The position numbers and the translations under genes were made by a program. 54,736 nt of DNA from CAYVQZ01 sp964453435 (GTDB lineage Bacteria > Abyssobacteria > SURF-5): the NCBI GenBank assembly GCA_964453435.1, contig CAYVQZ010000036.1, positions 1-54,736 of the forward strand, read 5' to 3'. The notes below the pieces were generated by a model. It was not told the DNA's origin, searched no databases, and worked only from the letters and a program-made list of their open reading frames with translations. Positions within the stretch are counted from its first letter, which is position 1. The number at the start of each line of letters is the position of its first letter. Shown one piece after another: positions 26,789 to 35,893 of this stretch.

Positions 26789-28642
26789 TCAGTACAGGTC
26801 TTTAATCGCGTATTCGAGACCGAGTTCGTTCAGCTTCTCTTTCGTTGGTACTCCGTCCTTGTTCCATCCGCGTCCGGCATAGTATTCGGCAAGTTGGCTT
26901 TCGAGGTCCGCGGCCTTGCCCGCATGGCCTCCCTCGGTGGTCGGCGTAAGCAGGCGCGCGGGCAGGTTGTCATCCTTCGCCGAGATACCACACTTGATGC
27001 TGAATACTCGTTGCAGGTTCGTGATGCGTTCGGCTATGAGCGGGATTTCCTTGGTCTTATATGCGAAGCCGGAGGTCGCGCCGAGCAGGTGAACCACATG
27101 GAAGGGAGCGAGAGCCAATCCGCAAAACTGGCAGACCACGAGCGAGTTAATGATCGATGCCTGGTCCTGCGACGCTTTCGCGTTGAGTCCCTTTCCTTTT
27201 TTGTCAAAGCGACCCTGTTTGTAGTCGACTCCGAAACCCGGCGCGATCAGGCCCATGTCATAGATGAATGCGGCTCCGTGGAGGTGGCAGGCGCCGCGCG
27301 GCGACGTCGCGTAATTGACCGCCATGCTGTGGAAGGCGCGCGGGTCATGCATCGGCACTTCGAGTCCTTTCACGTGGATCGCGTAGTCCGCCGTTCCCTT
27401 GCCGAGCTGTTCGGCGGCGCGTTTGACTCCCTGACCCAACACCTTTCCGAGTCCCTTTGCCTGGCCGATCTGATGCGTCATCTCGATGATCGCGTCCACG
27501 TTGCCCCACGTAAGCTCGACTCCGCCGGTGTCCTCCTTGGTGATAACCCCGTTTTCGTATGCTTCCATCGCGAACGCGATTGCGCAACCTGCGGATATGG
27601 TGTCGACTCCGTAGGCGTTGCACAGTTCGTTGATGTGGCAGATCGACTCGAGGTTATCGTTGAGCAGCATGGAGCCGAAGGTGCCGAGCGTTTCGTATTC
27701 GGGTCCCGGCCCTTCCATCTTGAACGGGCCCTCATCAATCTTGACCCAGCGCGAACAACCGATGGGACAGTTGTAGCACGGCTTGTGAGGCCTCAGGATC
27801 GTATCGGCCATCCTTTTGCCGCCGATCGCGATACAGCCGTCCTTCCATATGCCCTTGCGCCAGTTCTGCACGGGAATATCGCCCGTGACCCACGCCTGGT
27901 CCATGCTCGATGCGGTGCCGTATGACCGCATGTTTTCGAGCAGCGGGTTCGTGGCGAGCTCGTGGCTGAATTTCTTGGCCATTTCGCCAAGGGTATCGGG
28001 GTCGGCGAGCGCGACTTTCTTCTTTCCCCGGACGGCGATTGCTTTCAGGTTTTTCGAGCCCATGACGGCGCCCACTCCGGCGCGTCCCGCAGCGCGTCCT
28101 TCGTCGTTCATCACAGCCGACATGAGCACCTTGTTTTCGCCGGCCTGTCCGATGCAGGAAACACAGATTTTCTTGTCACCGAGTTCTTCACGTATCGCGT
28201 CCTGTGTGGCGTAGCTGTCCTTGCCCCAAAGATGCGAAGCATCCTTCAATTCGGCTTTCCCGTCGCTTATCCACAGGTAGACCGGTTTCGGGGAAGCGCC
28301 CTCGACGATAATCGCGTCGAAGCCGGCCTTCTTGAAATCGGTCGCCCAGTAGCCTGCCGAACTGGCGTCGACCCAGATATTGGTCAGGGGCGATTTGGTG
28401 CAGACTTCGTATCTTCCGCTTGTGGGAAACTTGGTCGCGCTGACAGGGCCGGTGGCCCAAAGAATCTTGTTTTCCGGGCCGAGCGGGTCGGCGGAACCCG
28501 GCACCTCGTCGTAGATAATTTTTGTGCCCAGGCCGGCGCCCCCAATAAAATTGCGGGCGTCGTCCGTGTTGAGGTCTTCTATTTCGATTTTGCCTTCAGA
28601 CAGTTTTGCCCGAACGACTTTTCCCATGTACCCGAGCGCCAT
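26789..28642 (-). CDS. aor: Tungsten-dependent aldehyde:ferredoxin oxidoreductase
   Basis: A 617-residue enzyme that oxidises aldehydes to acids and reduces ferredoxin, or runs backward, in the anaerobic cytosol. The N-terminal domain (GYMGKVVRAKLSEGKIE, FIGGAGLGTKI, ATGPVSATKFPTSGRYEV) holds one pterin. The [4Fe-4S] ligands are Cys289, Cys292 and Cys296 (CYNCPIGC), with a fourth from CQFC near 504-507. MHDPRAFHSMAVNYATSPRGACH near 431-453 is the second pterin site. AGGAGGTAAGAGG precedes the ATG and lies within the end of the upstream DUF362 gene; the two overlap by 47 bases, so translation is probably coupled. This member is in the AOR family broadly; aldehyde specificity is not readable. 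Confidence 0.94.
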   Translation of the reverse strand: MALGYMGKVVRAKLSEGKIEIEDLNTDDARNFIGGAGLGTKIIYDEVPGSADPLGPENKILWATGPVSATKFPTSGRYEVCTKSPLTNIWVDASSAGYWATDFKKAGFDAIIVEGASPKPVYLWISDGKAELKDASHLWGKDSYATQDAIREELGDKKICVSCIGQAGENKVLMSAVMNDEGRAAGRAGVGAVMGSKNLKAIAVRGKKKVALADPDTLGEMAKKFSHELATNPLLENMRSYGTASSMDQAWVTGDIPVQNWRKGIWKDGCIAIGGKRMADTILRPHKPCYNCPIGCSRWVKIDEGPFKMEGPGPEYETLGTFGSMLLNDNLESICHINELCNAYGVDTISAGCAIAFAMEAYENGVITKEDTGGVELTWGNVDAIIEMTHQIGQAKGLGKVLGQGVKRAAEQLGKGTADYAIHVKGLEVPMHDPRAFHSMAVNYATSPRGACHLHGAAFIYDMGLIAPGFGVDYKQGRFDKKGKGLNAKASQDQASIINSLVVCQFCGLALAPFHVVHLLGATSGFAYKTKEIPLIAERITNLQRVFSIKCGISAKDDNLPARLLTPTTEGGHAGKAADLESQLAEYYAGRGWNKDGVPTKEKLNELGLEYAIKDLY

Positions 28643-29957
28643 TTCCTCTTACCTCCTCCAAGTCGACTTCATCCATTCTTTTGAAACCGCCTTCCGGCAA
28701 CACATGCTGCAATCCGTACAAGGGGCGCAGCCTCATTCCCACCGGAATCGGGGTCGGCAGGAACGGCATGACGTTTTCCGGTTGCGGCACGTGAACGAGT
28801 TCGTATTCCTTCGTGCCAAGGCCGATCTTTTCCCCCGTATTCGGCTGGATCATCTCGTCAACGCCGACGACAGAGCCGCACGAAGTCAGCTTGCGCATGC
28901 CCGGTTCCATAACGCCCTTGTCTTCTGCGATAGAGCCGGGGACTCCCCATGACTGGGTCGCCATGTCCAAACCGGCGACATCAATAGCAACCGGGTCCAT
29001 CGAACCGAACACACCCATATTCGCGACGAAAGGCCGATCGCTGAAGCTCACGCAGTCGCACCACGGAGACATATCGATGGCAAGGTTGATGCAACCGACT
29101 TTGCCGGGCTTAAACGTTTTCATAACGGCCAGCGCGCTGTCAGCCATGGCGGCGGCCTGCGAATCGAAATAATCGTCCTGTATGAAACCGACTCCACAGA
29201 GGACGAGTATTCCGAAACATGCCTGACATCCCACGCATTTTTCTTTATCCCACGTGATGCCGTCATCGCTCACGCGAAGAGCGTCCTCCGGACAAATCGT
29301 GTTGCAGAGAGTCATGTTCGGGCATTCGGCGCCCTTACAGAGCTGCGGGTAGAAGGGACGCGCATTGAAACCGTATTTCGGGTGGCCGCCCATGTGGAGA
29401 TTATACTTTCCGCGCTTTGACGCGCAGCCGACACCGATATTCTTGATGGCGCCGCCATATACTCCCATTGGGTGGCCCTTGAAATGTGAGAGCACGATCA
29501 TGGTGTCGGCCATCGCGATGGCCGAAGCCACATATTGTTCCTTGAGGATGAACCCTTCGGGAAGGTCGATTCGCACATCGTCCGAGCCGAGATATCCGTC
29601 GCCGATGATAACGGGACACCCCAGCGTAGCGGGGGTGTAGCCGTTGCGGTACGCCGTATTCAGGTGGTCGAGCGCTGTTATGCGCGCGGCAAACGGCGTA
29701 TACGGAAGGGTGGTGGTATCGACCACCATGGGGTGTCCGCCAAGGTCTTTGACCTTGTCCGCGAGCGCCCTCGCATAAACCGGCCTCAGATAGGCCGTGT
29801 TGTTGTACTCGCCCATGTGGAGCTTGATTGCGACCACATCGTTCGGCGCAATCATGTGTTGCATCTCTGCCGCCTCAAAGACGGTCAGCATTTTCGCGAT
29901 AAGGCTGTCCTGAATAGCCTTGGCGCGATCATCCATGTAATAGACTTTCGATGCCAT
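28596..29957 (-). CDS. DUF362 iron-sulfur protein, AOR-linked
   Basis: A 453-residue DUF362 protein. The N-terminal domain carries VVAIKLHMGEYNNTAYLRP and VLSHFKGHPMGVYGGAIKNIG, the family signatures. A ferredoxin-like insert follows near 205-255 with ECPNMTLCNTICPEDA and KCVGCQACFGILVLCG; the first set is spaced unlike a standard CxxCxxCxxxCP, so one or two clusters are possible. GGAGG lies nine bases before the ATG. Its 3' end overlaps the start of the AOR gene by 47 bases, and both are driven by the promoter at 30050-30078. I infer it passes electrons to or from AOR or helps mature it. Confidence 0.85.
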   Translation of the reverse strand: MASKVYYMDDRAKAIQDSLIAKMLTVFEAAEMQHMIAPNDVVAIKLHMGEYNNTAYLRPVYARALADKVKDLGGHPMVVDTTTLPYTPFAARITALDHLNTAYRNGYTPATLGCPVIIGDGYLGSDDVRIDLPEGFILKEQYVASAIAMADTMIVLSHFKGHPMGVYGGAIKNIGVGCASKRGKYNLHMGGHPKYGFNARPFYPQLCKGAECPNMTLCNTICPEDALRVSDDGITWDKEKCVGCQACFGILVLCGVGFIQDDYFDSQAAAMADSALAVMKTFKPGKVGCINLAIDMSPWCDCVSFSDRPFVANMGVFGSMDPVAIDVAGLDMATQSWGVPGSIAEDKGVMEPGMRKLTSCGSVVGVDEMIQPNTGEKIGLGTKEYELVHVPQPENVMPFLPTPIPVGMRLRPLYGLQHVLPEGGFKRMDEVDLEEVRGNGARVHGKSRSGKTV

Positions 29958-30049
29958 AAGCCGGCCTCCGTGAAGTGAGAAAGTTCGCCTCCGTGGTTTT
30001 GTAACCTATTCCGAGGGATTTATTTACGGTGGGAGTAATCCCGACGTTC

Positions 30050-30078
30050 ACTATATCAGATTCAGTGAATAATTGCAA
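30050..30078 (-). promoter_or_regulatory. Promoter of the DUF362-AOR operon
   Basis: On the minus strand TTGCAA (30073-30078), 17 bases, TATAGT (30050-30055). The spacer holds an inverted repeat, TTCACT (30047-30052) and AGTGAA (30064-30069), which could be a repressor site. Confidence 0.65.
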
Positions 30079-30152
30079 TTCATTTTGTGCTCCGAAATCC
30101 GGGTGGACTCTTTGTTCCATTGTATTGCTCAACCTGCGCCGCCGAAGCTGCG

Positions 30153-30938
30153 TCAGCGCCCCGTGAAGTCGGGCCTTCTTTTCTCCGTAAAGGCGCGAAT
30201 GCCTTCCTTCGTGTCTTCGGTGGCGAAAAGCATCGCAAACGCCTGGCGCTCGAGCGCAAGCGCGGCCGGCAGGTCCCTGCCAGCTCCCTCATTCATGACC
30301 ATCTTGGCGAGGCGCAAAGCGAAAGGAGGCCTGTGAATAAGTTTCCGCGCCCATGTCTCGACCTCTTCCCTCAACGATTCCACCGGCACGACAGCGTTCA
30401 CGAGCCCGATGCGCCGGGCTTCCTCGGCGTTTATCATTTCGCCGAGCATAACGAGTTCTTTCGCCTTCGTCATACCGACGAGGCGCTGGAGCCTCTGTGT
30501 TCCGCCCGCCCCGGGAATCAGCCCGACTCTGATTTCGGGCTGTCCGAACTGCGCGTTTTCCGCGGCTATCCTCAAATCGCAGCACATGGCCAGTTCGCAG
30601 CCGCCGCCAAGCGCGTAGCCCGCGATCGCTGCGATCACCGGCTTTCCGATTCGCTCTATATAATCGTAGGGGTTGTTTTTCGCAAACCGCGCTTTGAACG
30701 CTTGTATGACATCGGGGGCGGCGGCCAGCATTGCATCCAGGTCGGCGCCTGCGGCGAAGACTTTGTCACCGCCCGTTACGATTATGACGCGCACCGAATC
30801 GTTATCGTCCGCATTTTGGAGCGCGTCACAGAGTTCACTCATCATGCGCGGGCTAAACGCGTTTAGCTTCTCGGGCCGGTTGAACGTTATACTTGCGATT
30901 TGCTCGGTTTTCTCGTAGAGGATGTCGTTATAGCGCAT
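30153..30938 (-). CDS. Enoyl-CoA hydratase/isomerase (crotonase family)
   Basis: A 261-residue crotonase that hydrates 2-enoyl-CoA. Oxyanion-hole motifs FAAGADLDAM near 61-70 and YALGGGCELAM near 108-118 are intact, and both catalytic glutamates are present, Glu115 and Glu135 (QPEIRVGLIPGAGGTQRL). That favours a true hydratase. The C-terminus ends with FTEKRRPDFTGR, the usual lid. Length is normal. A terminator-like hairpin lies between it and the SCP2 gene upstream, so part of its transcription may be independent. Confidence 0.93.
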   Translation of the reverse strand: MRYNDILYEKTEQIASITFNRPEKLNAFSPRMMSELCDALQNADDNDSVRVIIVTGGDKVFAAGADLDAMLAAAPDVIQAFKARFAKNNPYDYIERIGKPVIAAIAGYALGGGCELAMCCDLRIAAENAQFGQPEIRVGLIPGAGGTQRLQRLVGMTKAKELVMLGEMINAEEARRIGLVNAVVPVESLREEVETWARKLIHRPPFALRLAKMVMNEGAGRDLPAALALERQAFAMLFATEDTKEGIRAFTEKRRPDFTGR

Positions 30939-30976
30939 ACTTACAACCTGCGGACAAAATCCCTGAAGGACCGTGC

Positions 30977-31016
30977 AAAAAAAAAGAGCGTGAGGGGAAA
31001 CTCTCGGTTTCCCCTC
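30977..31016 (-). terminator. Terminator after the SCP2 gene
   Basis: On the minus strand a perfect 10-bp stem, GAGGGGAAAC and GTTTCCCCTC (30992-31001 with 31007-31016), five-base loop, then six bases and a run of nine T (30977-30985). Confidence 0.7.
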
Positions 31017-31029
31017 CGCCCAAACGCTG

Positions 31030-31350
31030 TTAGAGGAACAACGTCTTCAGCTTCATAGCCAAGCTCATGTCGCCCTTGACTTTCAGTTTGCCGCTCATGA
31101 AAGCCATCTGGCCGTCGAGCTTGCCGTTGATGATGTCGAGCCAGTCCTTGGCGGCGACCGTGATGGTGATGTTCGGCGATGCATGTTCGCCCTCTTTCAC
31201 CGTGCACTTCTGATCCGCGATCTCGGCATGCCACTTTCCGCCGCCCTCGCCAGTGATGTCCCACTGGTAGACCGCCTTCATTCCGGCTGCCTTGTCAGAC
31301 TTGAAGTTTGCCTCCATGTTATCAAAAGTTTCCTTTACGGTGTCGGCCAT
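31030..31350 (-). CDS. SCP2 sterol-binding domain protein
   Basis: A 106-residue single-domain protein of the SCP2 fold, which binds fatty acyl-CoA or other lipids in a hydrophobic tunnel. Signatures are a central beta sheet (AVYQWDITGEGGGKWHAEI), PNITITVAAKDWLDIINGK and FMSGKLKVKGDMSLAMKL near the end. GGAAGGAGG lies nine bases before the ATG. Its place between a ThDP enzyme and an enoyl-CoA hydratase fits a lipid or acyl-CoA carrier role, which is inference. Confidence 0.88.
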   Translation of the reverse strand: MADTVKETFDNMEANFKSDKAAGMKAVYQWDITGEGGGKWHAEIADQKCTVKEGEHASPNITITVAAKDWLDIINGKLDGQMAFMSGKLKVKGDMSLAMKLKTLFL

Positions 31351-31639
31351 TCGTATTCACCTCCTTCCGTTTTCTGGTTTTTCCCACGGGCTGCACTATC
31401 GCCCACTGCGAGCCATTAAGTCCCGCGGGACCTTGGAGCTCGGGACATCGGGCTCGACCTCACCCACTGGAATGCCCCGTGTCCAAAAACTTTGTTCATT
31501 TATAGGGTTCGGCGCTTTCGCTTGCGGAAACAAAGGCGGCAATCTTCGAGCGCGCACGGTTCCTTTCAAATTCAGCGGCGGCCTCGTTTGCCTCAGCTCG
31601 CGTCTTCCGGGTGCGGCTCGCGTTGCGCGCAAAGAGCGT

Positions 31640-33352
31640 TCACGCGAGTCCGCGCATTTTCAACATCGCCTGCAAATTGATCGGGGCGATGTCATCGACG
31701 TCTATTGGAGCATCCACTATTGCGAGCCTGCCGCACGACATCGCCTCCTTCAACACTTCTTCGATTCGCTCGGGCGCCTCTATCCTGAATCCGGCGGCCC
31801 CGAAGCTCTCGGCCAGCGTAACGAAGTCCGGATTGGTATGCTCGGTTCCATAGATTCTGCCGCCGTAAACCACCTGTTGACCGTATCGAAGCGCCCGATA
31901 ACTGTTGTCGTTCAAAATCAACACCGTTGCCTCGATCCCCTCTCGGACCCCGGTCTCAATGTCCTGCACCGTCATCATAAAATCGCCATCGCCAATGATG
32001 GAGAATGCGGGTCGTTCCGGAAAAACAATTTTCGAGGCAAGCAACGCGGGAAAACCAAAGCCCATCGCTCCGAAGTTGTTCGGCGCCATGAACGACTTTG
32101 GTCCCGGAAGGTTCAGGAAAGCCGTCACGTACAGGGTGTTAAGGCCGGCCCCGCAGGTAAATATCGAGTTCTCGGGGGCCAAATCGGACAACGCTCTGAC
32201 CACTCGCCCGGGCGAGAGCGGCGTCTTGTCGGAGGCGATGGCCGCATTCAACTGTGCCTCCCATTGTTCCCTCACCGGAATAATCGAGTCCAGCCAATCG
32301 TCCGACTTCCTGCATGGTTCGTCAGCGAATTTTTGAAGGAGGCCTCTCAGGCAGGCGCCGGCGTCGCCAGTCAGTGAGAGCAAGTCCACCTTGAATGTTT
32401 TTGGCGGAATATCACACGCGCCGGGGTCGGCATTTATTATTACGATCTTTCCCTGGTATTCGGCGGTGTATTCCCACGTCACCAGGTCGGAGAGACAGCA
32501 ACCGAATCCCAGAACCAAGTCGGATTGTTCGATCGCTTTGTCTGCTACCGGGTTCCCGAAAAAACCGACGCGGCCAAGGCAGAGAGCATGTGTCTCGGGA
32601 AGGGTTCCTCTCCCGTTGCCGGTCGTCACGACGGGAATGTTTGCGCTCTCGGCCAACTGACGAACGAGACTTGTGGCGTTCGATTCCGGCACGCCTCCCC
32701 CCACGAGGAGCACCGGCCGGGACGACTTTTTCAAAAAACCGAACAGGCGCTGCACGTCATCGTCACTGACCGTTTTCGGGGATGGCGGCTCGAGGTCGAG
32801 CGAGTCAAGCTCGGCACCACATTCGGCCTCCCAGATATTCTCGGCGATGTCAATCAGAACGGGACCTTTTGCCGGCGTCATCGACAGGCGATACGCTTCC
32901 GAAAAGACGGGGGCCAAGGCCGCCGGCTCGTCGACTCTGAATACTCCCCTGCAGAGGGGCTCAAAGATTCTGCAGTGGTCCGCTTCGATTAATCCGTCGC
33001 TTCCTCTCAAAGCCGACCTGACAGAACCCGAAATGACGATAAGAGGCGAACAATCCTTGTAAGCGTTTGCAACCCCGATGAGAGCGTTCAACGTACCCGG
33101 TCCCGAGTGGACCAGGCATGCTGCGGGTTTACCCGTGAGGCGACCTTCCGCATCCGCCATGCTTGCCGCGACTTGTTCGTGGCGGGTGGAAATATAGCGT
33201 ATGCTGTCGCGGAAGTCGTAGAGAGCATTGACGAAAGCTATGTTGGAAGTTCCAACGATTCCGTAGATTCTTTGGACGCCCGCTGCTTGAAGGCAGGAGA
33301 CGAGGGTTTTTGCCCCCGACATCCGGCTTGAATTTCCTGCCGTCTTGGTCAT
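31640..33352 (-). CDS. Thiamine diphosphate-dependent enzyme, acetolactate synthase-like
   Basis: A 570-residue ThDP enzyme of the pyruvate-oxidase/acetolactate-synthase class. Order: N-terminal Pyr domain with the activating Glu59 (RHEQVAASMADAEGR), a middle Rossmann-like domain (PVLLVGGGVPESN near 215, then GRVGFFGN), and the PP domain with the ThDP-Mg motif GDGDFMMTVQDIETG...NDNSY near 455-485. It lacks an adjacent regulatory subunit, so it is probably not the biosynthetic acetolactate synthase; decarboxylation of a 2-oxo acid or acyl-CoA is more likely. GGAGGCCAAT precedes the ATG. It has a strong promoter with a TetR-like motif. Confidence 0.88.
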   Translation of the reverse strand: MTKTAGNSSRMSGAKTLVSCLQAAGVQRIYGIVGTSNIAFVNALYDFRDSIRYISTRHEQVAASMADAEGRLTGKPAACLVHSGPGTLNALIGVANAYKDCSPLIVISGSVRSALRGSDGLIEADHCRIFEPLCRGVFRVDEPAALAPVFSEAYRLSMTPAKGPVLIDIAENIWEAECGAELDSLDLEPPSPKTVSDDDVQRLFGFLKKSSRPVLLVGGGVPESNATSLVRQLAESANIPVVTTGNGRGTLPETHALCLGRVGFFGNPVADKAIEQSDLVLGFGCCLSDLVTWEYTAEYQGKIVIINADPGACDIPPKTFKVDLLSLTGDAGACLRGLLQKFADEPCRKSDDWLDSIIPVREQWEAQLNAAIASDKTPLSPGRVVRALSDLAPENSIFTCGAGLNTLYVTAFLNLPGPKSFMAPNNFGAMGFGFPALLASKIVFPERPAFSIIGDGDFMMTVQDIETGVREGIEATVLILNDNSYRALRYGQQVVYGGRIYGTEHTNPDFVTLAESFGAAGFRIEAPERIEEVLKEAMSCGRLAIVDAPIDVDDIAPINLQAMLKMRGLA

Positions 33353-33423
33353 ATTGGCCTCCGTTCCGACCCAGGCAGCAAGTACGATAGCAGTCGATAC
33401 GAGGGGGAAGTTTTTAAATTGGC

Positions 33424-33438
33424 CAGTCAGTCAAACCG
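33424..33438. promoter_or_regulatory. Possible TetR site at the ThDP-enzyme promoter
   Basis: On the minus strand CGGTTTGACTGACTG lies 10-25 bases after the -10 box. The tetR operator at 10289-10308 reads CGGTTGACTGACT at the same strand and position. The match is 12-13 bases with a one-base insertion. One half is poorly palindromic. Confidence 0.4.
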
Positions 33439-33448
33439 TGCGGGCAAG

Positions 33449-33477
33449 AATATACCACATACGCCATGGCTTGTCAA
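33449..33477 (-). promoter_or_regulatory. Promoter of the ThDP enzyme
   Basis: On the minus strand a perfect TTGACA (33472-33477), 17 bases, TATATT (33449-33454). Leader of about 90 bases. Confidence 0.8.
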
Positions 33478-33599
33478 GCATTTTCGACAGCGTTCGACAT
33501 GGTCTATTCGGGATGAACATTCCCGCCTTTTTCGGATTGGGTTTTGGAGAGGGACCGGGCTCAGCCCTCAGGGTTCCTTGGAACGCGCGCGGATTCAAC

Positions 33600-35024
33600 T
33601 CAGGTTTCGGGGGATGTTTTGACGGTCGCCAAAACGGGTACGGTGAGCCGGGCGCCTGAGGTCCGGATTATTAGTTCTTCTTCTATCTGCCGTTCAGGTA
33701 GCTCGGGAAGGAACTCAACAACGACCTCGTATTTTTTCCGGGGCTCAATTGCTCGGAACGAGGCGCGGAGGCTGGGGTCGGTGAGCCCCAGTTCTTGAAT
33801 ATCGAAGAATACGGTCGAACTGGAAAGCAGGAGTTTTCTTTGCATTATCTCACCCGGCGTTCCGGAGCCGAAATTGATTTTTTGAGGAGCGACGGAGATC
33901 GTTCCGGAAACTGCCCCTTTCACGGGAATACGTATTCGAGAGTAGTCCCTGAATATGTTTGTGGTTGTCTCTCTTTGCAGGTTGGAATAGTCTCCATAGT
34001 TGGTAAAGACGGTGAGGACTTCCTCGAATTTGCCTTCGGGCATGTCGGAGGCAATTTCCACATTGATGACATATCCCTTTTTGTCTCCTTCCAGTGGGGA
34101 CACATTGGCGGATATCATCGGCGAGGAACTCTCTATTTGCCGGATGACCAACTCGTCTTTGCCTCCCTGAAACAGGTTAACCTGTGCCATTGCCCCTTGG
34201 CGAACATGAATATTTGGAAGGATAACGACCTCCGGCTCCACGATTACCGCATCAATAATGTGGGCGGCAACACTGAGCTGAACAATGGGTTCGTCGGGAT
34301 CATTGGTCTTGACCCGCAATGTCTTCCAGGGCCTTGTCCCCTCGTATTTGTAAGCTTCGAAGAGAGCGACAATTGCGTTCGTGGCGCCCGGCGGAATTTC
34401 CTCCCGCGGGAATATCCCGGTCAAACAGCTACACAGCGACACCACGTCGTAAATCACGAGGGGTTTTTTTCCGGCATTCTCGAACGTGAACCTGAATTCG
34501 CGGCGCGCGTCTCGGGTCACCGGGCCGAAATCGATGCTCTTCGTTTCAAACCTGATATCAGGGGCTTTTTCCAGTTCGGAGGATGGGACCAGCACCGTGC
34601 GAACGATATTGGCCGAAAGCTCGACCGGCATTCGAGGCTGCTCGGGATCGTTGCTGAAAATGAAGGCCTCGGCTGATATCGGCGCGGAGTATTTGCGGGA
34701 ATCCAGTGTTATTTTCAACGTAGCACTTTCCCTTGGTTCTATTATCTTCCGCCGGGGTATTAATTCGTAAGTGAATCCGTCGGGAAATTCCATTCCTGTC
34801 AGGTGGAGCGGCTGGCTCCCGAGATTCCTCGCAATGAGCGACACGTCATGAAATGCGATCGGGTCCTGGGTCGAAATAGTGCCAAAATCCGCCTTGGCGG
34901 GTTCTAAGGAAAGCTTCGGGTGCTCGTACAGAGGCTCTTCTGAGCAGGAGGCCAAAACGAGGCAAAGATTGAGTACACCGAAAGACCAGCCGATCAGACG
35001 GAATGTCACGTTTTTCAACTTCAT
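33600..35024 (-). CDS. DUF1573-repeat lipoprotein
   Basis: A 474-residue envelope lipoprotein. The N-terminus has a signal sequence with lipobox LASC at about 24-27. The rest is a string of immunoglobulin-like beta domains of the DUF1573/ASPM-SPD-2-Hydin type: each begins with a DFG motif (KADFGTISTQD near 45, SIDFGPVTRDARREFRF near 165, KINFGSGTPG near 385). The second holds the typical Cys-x-Cys (SLCSCLTG) and ends TNDPDEPIVQL. Such proteins are thought to bind or display other proteins outside the inner membrane; no reaction is known. No clear ribosome site. It follows the HEAT-repeat gene by 69 bases on one transcript. Confidence 0.82.
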   Translation of the reverse strand: MKLKNVTFRLIGWSFGVLNLCLVLASCSEEPLYEHPKLSLEPAKADFGTISTQDPIAFHDVSLIARNLGSQPLHLTGMEFPDGFTYELIPRRKIIEPRESATLKITLDSRKYSAPISAEAFIFSNDPEQPRMPVELSANIVRTVLVPSSELEKAPDIRFETKSIDFGPVTRDARREFRFTFENAGKKPLVIYDVVSLCSCLTGIFPREEIPPGATNAIVALFEAYKYEGTRPWKTLRVKTNDPDEPIVQLSVAAHIIDAVIVEPEVVILPNIHVRQGAMAQVNLFQGGKDELVIRQIESSSPMISANVSPLEGDKKGYVINVEIASDMPEGKFEEVLTVFTNYGDYSNLQRETTTNIFRDYSRIRIPVKGAVSGTISVAPQKINFGSGTPGEIMQRKLLLSSSTVFFDIQELGLTDPSLRASFRAIEPRKKYEVVVEFLPELPERQIEEELIIRTSGARLTVPVLATVKTSPET

Positions 35025-35093
35025 CTCAAGTTAACAGGAGGGAAACTTCGCGTTTCTCAGGGTGAACACTCTCCGAGCGATTTCTGGGTTCCG

Positions 35094-35819
35094 TTACTCG
35101 GGCCGGCCGCTTTTGTCTTCGAGAAAATCTCCGTCGGTTATCCGGTTTAGCGCAACCAGGGATGCTGAACGAACGATGTGGTTTTCATCCTTTAGCGAAC
35201 GGACCAGTGACGGCACGGCCCGTTCGTCCCCGATTTCGCCAAGGGAATTGGCAGCGGTCCGCCGCGCAACGGAATACGGGTCATATTCGAGGATATCGAT
35301 AAGAGGCATCACTGCGCTTTTTTGTCCGAGAGTGCCCAGCACCAATGCCGCCTGACATCTCGTGAACCGGTCTTTATCATTTAACACCACGATAATGGCC
35401 GGCACCGTGTCGACCGCTCCAAGCTGCCCTAGCGCTGCCAGGGCCGTTCTTCGCACAATCGAGTCCTCATCAATGAGCCTCGCTTCGAGATGCGGTATAA
35501 CCGACGTATTATTCGAGTGCTGCAGGATATTCGCCGCAAAGGCCCTGACACGCGGGTCGGGGTCCCGGAGCGCGCAAACAACAGGAGGAACGGCAACGAA
35601 TCCCATGCCGCGAATGTCGTACAAAATCGTCATTCTCTCCGCCAGGTTCGCTGTCTTGGATTTCTCCAACAGCGCTCGAACTTCCGCCCCGACCTCGGGG
35701 TCCACGCGTATGTCATCCGGATTCTCAGGAATCGATTTACGCTGAATATTCCATACGCCAATCCATACGATTGCCACTGCGGCGACAGCAATCAAAACCT
35801 TTTGGGAGAAGGAAGGCAT
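35094..35819 (-). CDS. Membrane-anchored HEAT-repeat protein
   Basis: A 241-residue protein with an N-terminal signal anchor (about 6-24, KVLIAVAAVAIVWIGVWNI) and then five or six HEAT/PBS-lyase repeats of about 31 residues. Each repeat has a line such as PAVPPVVCALRDPDPRVRAFAANIL or DEDSIVRRTALAALGQLG. The repeats should face the periplasm and bind a protein partner. GAGGTGAGCCAGG precedes the ATG. It is the first gene of an operon with the DUF1573 lipoprotein, driven by the promoter at 35865-35893. Partner unknown. Confidence 0.85.
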   Translation of the reverse strand: MPSFSQKVLIAVAAVAIVWIGVWNIQRKSIPENPDDIRVDPEVGAEVRALLEKSKTANLAERMTILYDIRGMGFVAVPPVVCALRDPDPRVRAFAANILQHSNNTSVIPHLEARLIDEDSIVRRTALAALGQLGAVDTVPAIIVVLNDKDRFTRCQAALVLGTLGQKSAVMPLIDILEYDPYSVARRTAANSLGEIGDERAVPSLVRSLKDENHIVRSASLVALNRITDGDFLEDKSGRPE

Positions 35820-35864
35820 CCTGGCTCACCTCGAAGACTGTACTCGACCACAAAATCAATTAAA

Positions 35865-35893
35865 ATTCTAACACAGGGCCAACGACCTGTCAA
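35865..35893 (-). promoter_or_regulatory. Promoter of the HEAT-DUF1573 operon
   Basis: On the minus strand a perfect TTGACA (35888-35893), 17 bases, TAGAAT (35865-35870). Confidence 0.8.
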
